Source: DTU018 sp003444615
Lineage (GTDB): Bacteria; Bacillota; Syntrophomonadia; Syntrophomonadales; Syntrophomonadaceae
DNA length: 11,158 nucleotides
Assembly (NCBI GenBank): GCA_049656905.1
Contig: JBASMO010000010.1
Coordinates: 1 to 11,158, forward strand
Reading direction: 5' to 3'
Part shown: positions 5,839 through 11,158 of the stretch, one piece after another
Numbering within the stretch: position 1 is the first letter of the stretch
Layout: every line of letters begins with the position of its first letter
Position numbers and translations under genes: made by a program
Notes under the pieces: generated by a model
Databases searched by the model: none
Seen by the model: only the letters and a program-made list of their open reading frames with translations
What the model was told of the DNA's origin: nothing

Positions 5839-7285
5839 CTCTATTCGCTGGCGCCTTTTTTTAGGGATGACTTTATTAGTAGGATTTTTCGTATTTTTTT
5901 CCTGGATGCTGAATACCAATTACCTCGAAAAATACTATATTTATCAAAAGACGGCTGAGCTTAGAGAGCAGAGTAAAAATATCACCAAATTATTTGTCCA
6001 GCAACCAGACGATATTCTAATGCAACTGAGATTGCTGGAACGCCGGGAAAACCTAACCATCCTGGTTATCCAACCCGATTTAACCCTGGTTTACGCATCC
6101 ATAAGTCCGAATTCAGAAGTTACCAAATTCGATATTGTCTTAGAACAGCTCCTGCAAGCAGAATTGAAAGGTCAGTCGGTGCAAATAACTGGAGATCCTT
6201 TTAATGATGAGCGTTCCTTGAATTTATACAGCCGCTTTGGGGAACACAATTATTTAATTGTCAGCACTCCCTTAGCCCCTATCAAAGAGAGCGTGGCCAT
6301 TGCCAACAAATTTTTCCTTTATACCGGTATCATAACTCTCATTATTGCGACTATGGCCGTGTTGCTGTTCTCACGTCGCTTTACCCAACCCATAGTGGAA
6401 ATGAACCATATTGCTCAACGTATGGCTCGCCTTGATTTTTCCCATAAATACCCGGTTACCAGTAAAGATGAAATGGGAGAGCTGGGCAACAGTATCAACT
6501 CATTATCCGATCAATTGAGCAAAGCTATTGGTGACCTGCAAGAAGCCAATGCTCGTTTGCGTAAGGATATTGAAAGGGAACGGCGCATTGATGAGATGCG
6601 CAAAGAGTTTGTCTCCAGTGTATCCCATGAGCTAAAGACGCCCATTTCCCTAATTCAGGGTTATGCTGAGGGCCTGAAGGTTAATGTGGCGGAAAACCAG
6701 GAAGATAAGGACTTCTATTGCAATGTTATCATCGATGAAGCCAACAAAATGAATAGATTGGTTAAGGGACTATTGGATCTTTCTCAGGTAGAAGCAGAAG
6801 TCTTTACCCTGGAGAAAGTTTCCTTTGATTTGTCCGACCTGATAGATAACGTTATGGCTAAGTATAAACCGATTTTTGAAGAAAAGGAGGTAGATTTAGA
6901 GGTAAACAAACCAGAATCACTGCAGGTGGTTGCCGATATAATCAGAACTGAACAGATATTGACCAATTACCTTAACAATGCCTTGAACCATATGAATGAA
7001 CAACGGGTGATCAAGCTGGAAGCCAGTGTCCTGGAAGATAAAGCCCACATATCTGTATATAACTCTGGTGAGCCTATCCCGGAACAGGCTTTAGATAAAG
7101 TTTTCATCAGTTTCTATAAATGTGATCAAGCCCGCACCAGGACTAACGGAAGTTATGGATTGGGATTAGCTATCGTCCGTGCCATACAGGAAAAGGATCA
7201 CAATAAGTATGGAGTAGAAAACCTGCCCGCAGGTGTTCGGTTTTGGTTTCAGCTTGATCTGACTGCTGATGGGAATGAGGCTTAA
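5831..7285 (+). CDS. Membrane sensor histidine kinase (HAMP type)
   Basis: The 484 residues form a typical sensor kinase. The first membrane helix is about 9-27, and an extracytoplasmic region of about 130 residues (28-160) without a recognised sensor domain follows. The second membrane helix is about 161-181 and HAMP about 182-235. A short coiled segment leads to the DHp domain with SVSHELKTP, phosphoacceptor H266. The ATPase domain has the N box LNNALNHM (N383), the G1-like box NSGEPIP (411-417), the F box FISFYK and the G2 box GSYGLGLAIV. The G1 box has Asn where DxGxG has Asp; related Gram-positive kinases with NxGEPIP also occur, so I expect activity. ATG 5831 overlaps the regulator stop by 8 nt; a longer frame upstream would lie inside the regulator and adds no kinase sequence. 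The signal sensed is unknown, probably envelope-related. Confidence 0.94.
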   Translation: MINSIRWRLFLGMTLLVGFFVFFSWMLNTNYLEKYYIYQKTAELREQSKNITKLFVQQPDDILMQLRLLERRENLTILVIQPDLTLVYASISPNSEVTKFDIVLEQLLQAELKGQSVQITGDPFNDERSLNLYSRFGEHNYLIVSTPLAPIKESVAIANKFFLYTGIITLIIATMAVLLFSRRFTQPIVEMNHIAQRMARLDFSHKYPVTSKDEMGELGNSINSLSDQLSKAIGDLQEANARLRKDIERERRIDEMRKEFVSSVSHELKTPISLIQGYAEGLKVNVAENQEDKDFYCNVIIDEANKMNRLVKGLLDLSQVEAEVFTLEKVSFDLSDLIDNVMAKYKPIFEEKEVDLEVNKPESLQVVADIIRTEQILTNYLNNALNHMNEQRVIKLEASVLEDKAHISVYNSGEPIPEQALDKVFISFYKCDQARTRTNGSYGLGLAIVRAIQEKDHNKYGVENLPAGVRFWFQLDLTADGNEA

Positions 7286-7356
7286 ACCGGGCCATATGTT
7301 ATACTTTAAGAAATGGAATTTGCCGGCAAAATGGGTACCCCAAAGGAGGATGAGCA

Positions 7357-8457
7357 ATGACCAAAAAGAAGAAAGTTGCTATGCTGCTCCTGGTTGTGCT
7401 GACTTTAGCGATTTTTGGTGCTTCAGCGGTATATGGTGCCAGTGCTTTGACAGTCAAGGCCTATCCAGGAGTGACCATTTTTTATAATGGTAAACAGCTG
7501 ACCGATGCCCAACAACCTTTAATTATCAATGACTATACATATGTTCCCCTGCGCATGGTTATGGAGAACTTCGGCAAAACCGTAACCTGGGATGGAGCCA
7601 ATCGACAGGTTATCATAACTAATAGCATAGCCGAGGCCCAAATAGAGGCGGACTTATATAACTTGCGCAACGAAAACCAGCGACTGCAGGAAACCATTGC
7701 CGAGCTTAATGCTACCATTGCCGATTTGCAGGAACGGAGCAGGGTGACTGATCTGGATGATATCGAAGACCACTTGAGTACCTATTTTAAGAATGCCGGC
7801 TATGATTACTTTGCCGATGATGATTTGGTTTTCACCTTCAATTTGAGCGGTAACAAGAACGATATAGAATATGATATCAAAGTCGATTTTTATTATTCTA
7901 GTAAAAATGATGATCTACGGGATCTCAGAACATCTGCTATTGAAGATTTCTTAGATGATGTAAAAGCTGAGATCTTAGACGAGATTTATAGGACTGATTA
8001 TGAAGATGCTGATATTACCGGAAGATTAGTAGATGAAGATAACTCCCGCTATTACGTAAGGTATAATGGCCGCAGCTATAGCTACAGTTGGAGCAGCAGG
8101 TATATAGACGACGACTTAAGTGATATTGCCGCTGCAGTGGAAGATTATTTCTATGACGCGGGAGAAGCTTATTTCTTAGATGAAGGCATTAGGGTTGAAA
8201 TCGATTTAACCGGTGACGAGGATGAGATCGAGTATTTAATTGAGCTGGATTTCAGATATGCTGATTATTATGACAGCTTGGAAGAACTGCCTGACTCTAG
8301 GGTAGAGTCCTTTATGAGGGCGGTTAGAACCCGGATCAGCAGGGAGGCTGAGGGAACATATTTTGAATACGCTGCTATCATTGGGGAGTTAAGGGATAGC
8401 AGAGATTCCAGCCTCTATGTAGAGTATAACGGCAGCAGCTACTATTTCTCCTATTAA
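7357..8457 (+). CDS. Secreted protein with copper-amine-oxidase-like N domain and two acidic repeat domains
   Basis: The 366-residue protein starts with a signal peptide: KKKK at 3-6, a hydrophobic core to about 22, and likely cleavage after VYGASA near 30. Residues about 31-92 resemble the copper amine oxidase N-terminal-like domain common in clostridial surface proteins (FYNGKQL, YTYVPLRMVMENFGKTVTWD). This is not a catalytic oxidase domain, and no copper site is implied. Residues about 93-128 look like a coiled coil rich in E, L and N. Two diverged copies of an unrecognised domain follow, at about 132-245 and 253-366. They share the pattern YF..AG..YF, IEY.I..DF.Y and YV.YNG.SY. The body is very acidic and tyrosine-rich. 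ATG 7357 follows AAAGGAGG at 8-nt or shorter spacing. The gene is 71 nt after the kinase and may be co-transcribed with it. No enzymatic function can be assigned; a cell-envelope role is inferred from secretion. Confidence 0.85.
   Translation: MTKKKKVAMLLLVVLTLAIFGASAVYGASALTVKAYPGVTIFYNGKQLTDAQQPLIINDYTYVPLRMVMENFGKTVTWDGANRQVIITNSIAEAQIEADLYNLRNENQRLQETIAELNATIADLQERSRVTDLDDIEDHLSTYFKNAGYDYFADDDLVFTFNLSGNKNDIEYDIKVDFYYSSKNDDLRDLRTSAIEDFLDDVKAEILDEIYRTDYEDADITGRLVDEDNSRYYVRYNGRSYSYSWSSRYIDDDLSDIAAAVEDYFYDAGEAYFLDEGIRVEIDLTGDEDEIEYLIELDFRYADYYDSLEELPDSRVESFMRAVRTRISREAEGTYFEYAAIIGELRDSRDSSLYVEYNGSSYYFSY
7750..8091 (+). repeat. First copy of the tandem acidic domain in the secreted protein
   Basis: This segment encodes residues 132-245. 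Landmarks shared with the second copy are YFKNAGYDYFADD, DIEYDIKVDFYY and YYVRYNGRSYSYS. The duplication is visible at protein level only; the DNA has diverged, so it is old. Confidence 0.7.
8113..8454 (+). repeat. Second copy of the tandem acidic domain in the secreted protein
   Basis: This segment encodes residues 253-366. The matching landmarks are YFYDAGEAYFLDE, EIEYLIELDFRY and LYVEYNGSSYYFS. They occur in the same order and at nearly the same spacing as in the first copy, and the protein ends with the repeat. Confidence 0.7.
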
Positions 8458-8494
8458 TGCTACGATAACACTGAGAAAACTAACTGCCAATGAA

Positions 8495-8527
8495 AAAAGC
8501 AGCTGGCCATTAAGGCCAGCTGCTTTT
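8495..8527. terminator. Bidirectional intrinsic terminator between convergent genes
   Basis: AAAAGCAGCTGGCC (8495-8508) and GGCCAGCTGCTTTT (8514-8527) form a perfect 14-bp stem around an ATTAA loop. A-runs on the left and T-runs on the right provide a U-tract on either strand. It lies between the secreted-protein gene (plus) and the acyl-CoA dehydrogenase gene (minus) and should end both. Confidence 0.92.
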
Positions 8528-8544
8528 CGGCATCTAGGCTTATC

Positions 8545-10380
8545 TTAGTAATCGAAGGATCCGAGAGGTACCTGCAGAGCAGAATCATCGCCATCTTTTA
8601 TGATTTCAGCGATGCTCCAAACCTGTGGAACTACGTTGTTTACATAGTATTTGGCGGAATATACTTTACCAATATAGAATTCATAATCATAGTGGTCCTC
8701 ACCAACTTCTTCAGCGCGTTTCTTGGCGATCATAGCCTGTTCCAGGATACACCAAGCACCGTATACTATGGAAGAAGCAGTTAGGATGCGGCGGGCATAT
8801 AGCGGCATCATGCTGATCTTGCCAGCGCCGAAGTATCCACCGATAGCCATTTGAATTTCAGCCAAAGCATTAACTGCTTTTCCGAATTTCTCGAATTCTT
8901 TTTCAAAACCTGGGGCATTCTTGTTGGCTTCGTAGAAATCCTGAACTTGCTTGTACCATTTAGCGTAAACAGAACCCTTTTTCATGGTCCATTTCCGGCC
9001 GATTAAGTCTAAAGCCTGGATGTAATTAGTTCCTTCCCAGATGGAATAAATCTTGGAGTCACGGGCAATCTGGGAAACCGGGTATTCTTCACAGTAGCCG
9101 TATCCACCGTAAGCCTGAATAGCTTCAGCGATGAGTCTCCAACATTCATCAGTGGGATAAGCTTTGGTCATGGGGGTCACAACTTCGATAAAATCATTAG
9201 CGTCCTCCCGCTTTTGTGGATCGGGATCTTTGGCGCGAATGTCAAACATAAAGAAAGTCTTCATAATCATAGCCCGGAATACTTCCACATGGGCCTTACC
9301 GTCCATCAGGGTGCGGCGAATGTCTTCGTGCTGGATAATCGGTACCCGGGGACCTTTCATATCAGTTAAAGGACGTCCCTGAATACGTTCTTTGGTATAT
9401 TCGCGGGCATTATAGATGGCGTTAGCGGCCACAGCCAGTCCTAAGAGTCCAGTACCCAAACGAGCAAAGTTCATGCACTGGAACATCTGGGCCATACCTT
9501 TGGCTTTACCGGTTTCATCAGGAGGATCTCCGATTAGCCAGCCGCGGCAGTTGTCATTCTCACCCATAGCGAGAGCAGCTGTAACCGAACCATGCTGTCC
9601 CATTTTATGTTCAATACCAGTGGTCTGGACATCATTATCAGTCAGGCTGCCATCCTCATTAACCCAGTATTTGGGCACGATAAATAAGGATATGCCTGCG
9701 GTTCCTTCCCGCGCACCTTCGCATCTAGCCAGGTAAAGGTGAATTATGTTTTCAGTAAAATCATTGTCTCCGCCGGTGATAAAGATTTTTTGGCCTTTAA
9801 TTTTATAAATACGGGGATCATCGGTAGGATATGCTTTGGATAGGATGTCTCCAACGTCTGAGCCTGCAGTAGGTTCTGTCAAGCACATGGTTCCTGACCA
9901 GGTTCCGTCCATCATTTTGGGCAGGAACATTTCCTTGAGATCTTCATCGGCAAAGGCCTCGATCAGTTCAGCAGCACCGGTGGTTAATCCAATGTAAGGC
10001 ATGAAAGCCGGGTTAGCAGCTGCTGTCATTTCTTGAGTCATGGCGAAAAGGAAGTTGGGCATTGTTAAGGCATCTTCACCATAACCGATGTTAGCAGTTC
10101 CCCAGCCGTCCTGTTGCAGCTGATGAAAGAGGGGACCAAAAGAAGGTGGAGTGGTAACTTTTCCATTTTCGAATGTACAGGGAGTGTTATTACCTTCTTC
10201 ATTAGTGGGCTCGATAACTTCCTTACACATTTTGCGGTAAGGTTCCAGAATAGATCTTACATCTTCTTTTGAATAATAATCTCTAAACTCTTCGTAAGCC
10301 AGTACTTGTTCAGTGGGAAGCCATTCTTGAGCAATAAATTCAAAATCACGTGTGTTCAGATAAGCAAAATTAGCCGACAT
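8545..10380 (-). CDS. Long-form acyl-CoA dehydrogenase
   Basis: This FAD enzyme oxidises an acyl-CoA to the 2-enoyl-CoA in the cytosol, passing electrons to electron-transfer flavoprotein. The predicted 611 residues place it in the long (about 600) subgroup rather than the 380-residue short-chain type. Visible, numbering from the ATG, are an N-terminal extension, the flavin/substrate motif CLTEPTAGSDVGD (166-178), KIKGQKIFITGG (193-204), and AIQAYGGYGY (420-429). IWEGTN carries the probable catalytic base E449. An extra C-terminal helical domain (about 465-605) is typical of the subgroup that includes DmdC-like enzymes. ATG 10380 is preferred over the in-frame GTG at 10386: GGGGGT lies about 8 nt before the ATG but only 3 nt before the GTG. 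Chain-length specificity cannot be read from sequence. In a syntrophic butyrate or fatty-acid oxidiser it would act in beta-oxidation, which is an inference. Confidence 0.93.
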   Translation of the reverse strand: MSANFAYLNTRDFEFIAQEWLPTEQVLAYEEFRDYYSKEDVRSILEPYRKMCKEVIEPTNEEGNNTPCTFENGKVTTPPSFGPLFHQLQQDGWGTANIGYGEDALTMPNFLFAMTQEMTAAANPAFMPYIGLTTGAAELIEAFADEDLKEMFLPKMMDGTWSGTMCLTEPTAGSDVGDILSKAYPTDDPRIYKIKGQKIFITGGDNDFTENIIHLYLARCEGAREGTAGISLFIVPKYWVNEDGSLTDNDVQTTGIEHKMGQHGSVTAALAMGENDNCRGWLIGDPPDETGKAKGMAQMFQCMNFARLGTGLLGLAVAANAIYNAREYTKERIQGRPLTDMKGPRVPIIQHEDIRRTLMDGKAHVEVFRAMIMKTFFMFDIRAKDPDPQKREDANDFIEVVTPMTKAYPTDECWRLIAEAIQAYGGYGYCEEYPVSQIARDSKIYSIWEGTNYIQALDLIGRKWTMKKGSVYAKWYKQVQDFYEANKNAPGFEKEFEKFGKAVNALAEIQMAIGGYFGAGKISMMPLYARRILTASSIVYGAWCILEQAMIAKKRAEEVGEDHYDYEFYIGKVYSAKYYVNNVVPQVWSIAEIIKDGDDSALQVPLGSFDY

Positions 10381-10406
10381 TTTCACATACCCCCAAATCC
10401 GGAAAC

Positions 10407-10419
10407 TGAGCGTTGCTCA
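10407..10419. promoter_or_regulatory. TGAGC-GTT-GCTCA dyad in the acyl-CoA dehydrogenase leader
   Basis: Two perfect 5-bp arms flank a 3-bp spacer, 27 nt upstream of the dehydrogenase ATG. A further TGAGCA half-site on the minus strand (10448-10443) touches the -10 box. The arrangement suggests an operator for a dimeric repressor at the promoter and leader; the regulator is unknown. It could alternatively form a short RNA hairpin. Confidence 0.4.
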
Positions 10420-10447
10420 ATTCCCCCTTATTAAATAATGTGTGCTC

Positions 10448-10453
10448 ATTATA
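10448..10453 (-). promoter_or_regulatory. Probable -10 box of the acyl-CoA dehydrogenase promoter
   Basis: On the minus strand this reads TATAAT, a perfect sigma-A -10 hexamer, about 70 nt upstream of the ATG. The -35 region is G-rich (GGGGGGTGAG) and does not resemble TTGACA, so help from an activator or from the AT-rich tract just upstream (10491-10575) is possible. Confidence 0.5.
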
Positions 10454-10490
10454 TAGTGCGCTTTAATTCTCACCCCCCCGAATTGCGCGA

Positions 10491-10575
10491 AATTTCAAAA
10501 AAATTTAAGATTTTTTGGTAAAATTGTTATTTCAAATTATAACATACATTTTATATTGATTCTTTCTAATCTTGA
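10491..10575. other. AT-rich tract upstream of the dehydrogenase promoter
   Basis: This stretch is overwhelmingly A and T, with phased-looking runs (AAAAAAATTT, TTTTTT, AAATTATAA). It holds no gene. It lies upstream of the TATAAT box on the minus strand and may act as an UP-like element or bent DNA, or simply be spacer between two transcription units. Confidence 0.35.
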
Positions 10576-10586
10576 ACTTTAAAAGC

Positions 10587-10622
10587 AAGAAAGCCGTTTT
10601 ATGGGATTAAAACGGCTTTCTT
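10587..10622 (-). terminator. Intrinsic terminator of the MaoC-type gene
   Basis: AAGAAAGCCGTTTT (10587-10600) and AAAACGGCTTTCTT (10609-10622) form a perfect 14-bp stem with an 8-nt loop. On the minus strand it is followed by GCTTTTAAAG, a short U-tract. It lies 46 nt after the stop of the hydratase-type gene, so the dehydrogenase downstream needs its own promoter. Confidence 0.85.
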
Positions 10623-10668
10623 CAGAGGAGGGGGCTATATAGATACGAGAAGGAATAAACTCTTGGTT

Positions 10669-11094
10669 TTAGTCGCGTAAAATGTATTCCATGCCTTCCC
10701 CAATCATGACCAGTGCCCCGTCTTGGTTTACGCATTTGGTTTCAACCCTGATCATGTTCTTGGACTCAATTTTTTCCACAATCGTACCGGTGGCAGTAAT
10801 TGTATCGCCAATATATACTGGTTTCAAAAATTTGATAGACTGGTTGGCATAAACATGCCCAAAGGCAATCTGTGTCATAACATTAGATATCAAACCCAAA
10901 ACCAACACACCAGGTACAAGTACCTTTCCGAATCTAGTGGTTTTAGTGTATTCATGGTCTATATGGATAGGGTTTAGATCACCGGTCAAGCCTACCCATA
11001 GTACTACATCCGTTTCGGTAATGGTTTTGGTGAAACTGGCTGAATCGCCCACGTTAATTTCTTCCCACTTTTTAATTCTGTTTTCGTAGCTCAT
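10669..11094 (-). CDS. MaoC-like dehydratase / (R)-specific enoyl-CoA hydratase family protein
   Basis: The 141-residue single hot-dog-domain protein matches the size of PhaJ-type (R)-enoyl-CoA hydratases. The hydratase-2 motif is visible as LTGDLNPIHID (36-46), giving the catalytic pair D39 and H44 with N41. RFGKVLVPGVLVLGLIS (54-70) forms the following substrate-tunnel helix. The family hydrates trans-2-enoyl-CoA to (R)-3-hydroxyacyl-CoA, or performs the reverse dehydration on acyl-ACP or acyl-CoA. It may feed polyhydroxyalkanoate synthesis or act in fatty-acid metabolism; the sequence does not decide. ATG 11094 is preceded by AGGAGG (11101-11106) with 6-nt spacing. It has its own terminator, so the link to the neighbouring dehydrogenase is by position and theme, not by an obvious shared transcript. 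Confidence 0.85.
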   Translation of the reverse strand: MSYENRIKKWEEINVGDSASFTKTITETDVVLWVGLTGDLNPIHIDHEYTKTTRFGKVLVPGVLVLGLISNVMTQIAFGHVYANQSIKFLKPVYIGDTITATGTIVEKIESKNMIRVETKCVNQDGALVMIGEGMEYILRD

Positions 11095-11158
11095 AAAGTA
11101 CCTCCTATCCTATATAACCGGTCATCTGGGGCCGGCTACAGGGATTTGCCTATTTGCT
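11095..11158 (-). promoter_or_regulatory. Upstream region of the MaoC-type gene (partial)
   Basis: Besides the AGGAGG ribosome binding site (11101-11106), the minus strand has TTATATAGG about 17 nt before the ATG, too close for a confident promoter call. All three minus frames meet a stop within this segment (TAG or TGA), so an upstream minus-strand gene could end here, but none can be identified from 64 nt. Confidence 0.3.

Noticed and set aside
9416..9736. A 106-codon open frame on the plus strand opposite the acyl-CoA dehydrogenase.
   Set aside because: It lies wholly antisense to a clearly conserved coding region, and has no ribosome binding site or recognisable domain.
10381..10386. GTG 10386 as start of the acyl-CoA dehydrogenase.
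   Set aside because: The GGGGGT ribosome binding site would be only 3 nt away; ATG 10380 has suitable spacing.
1..11158. A search for CRISPR arrays, tRNA genes, insertion sequences, phage or defence genes.
   Set aside because: No regularly spaced direct repeats, cloverleaf-like segments, transposase motifs or terminal inverted repeats were seen; the region reads as ordinary chromosome.

Overview
The window looks like chromosomal DNA from a low-to-mid GC, Gram-positive-type anaerobe of the Clostridia. The best guess is a fatty-acid-oxidising relative of Syntrophomonas. This rests on Firmicutes-type ribosome binding sites (AAGGAGG, AAAGGAGG, AGGAGGT), a glmS ribozyme, an OmpR-type two-component pair, a secreted protein with a copper-amine-oxidase-like N domain, and a long (about 611-residue) acyl-CoA dehydrogenase near a MaoC-type hydratase. 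The taxonomy is an inference; no rRNA or other marker gene is present.

Region 1 (1-4754, plus strand) is an amino-sugar supply block. It starts with the 3' part of a FAD-dependent dehydrogenase (COG2509 type) cut by the window edge. Then come glmM (phosphoglucosamine mutase), a glmS ribozyme in the glmM-glmS gap, and glmS (glutamine:fructose-6-phosphate amidotransferase). A 14-bp-stem intrinsic terminator follows. GlmS makes glucosamine-6-phosphate, GlmM converts it to glucosamine-1-phosphate for UDP-GlcNAc and the cell wall, and the ribozyme lets glucosamine-6-phosphate switch off glmS mRNA.

Region 2 (4755-5160) has no protein gene. It holds a dyad symmetry, a -10-like box, a roughly 210-nt segment rich in local complementarities and closed by AGGAAAG/CTTTCCT, and a separate intrinsic terminator at 5033-5072. 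I read this as a probable independent small structured RNA that I cannot assign to a family. It is the most interesting unexplained element here. A long AT-rich hairpin and a probable promoter for the next operon follow.

Region 3 (5161-8457, plus strand) is an OmpR/PhoB-type response regulator, a membrane histidine kinase overlapping it by 8 nt, and a secreted acidic protein. The secreted protein has a copper-amine-oxidase-like N domain, a short coiled coil and two copies of a domain of about 110 residues that I do not recognise. A bidirectional terminator at 8495-8527 separates this block from the next.

Region 4 (8528-11158, minus strand) holds the long acyl-CoA dehydrogenase and, upstream of it, a MaoC/(R)-hydratase-type protein with its own terminator. 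The dehydrogenase therefore appears to be its own transcription unit, with a perfect TATAAT box and a TGAGC-GTT-GCTCA dyad in its leader.
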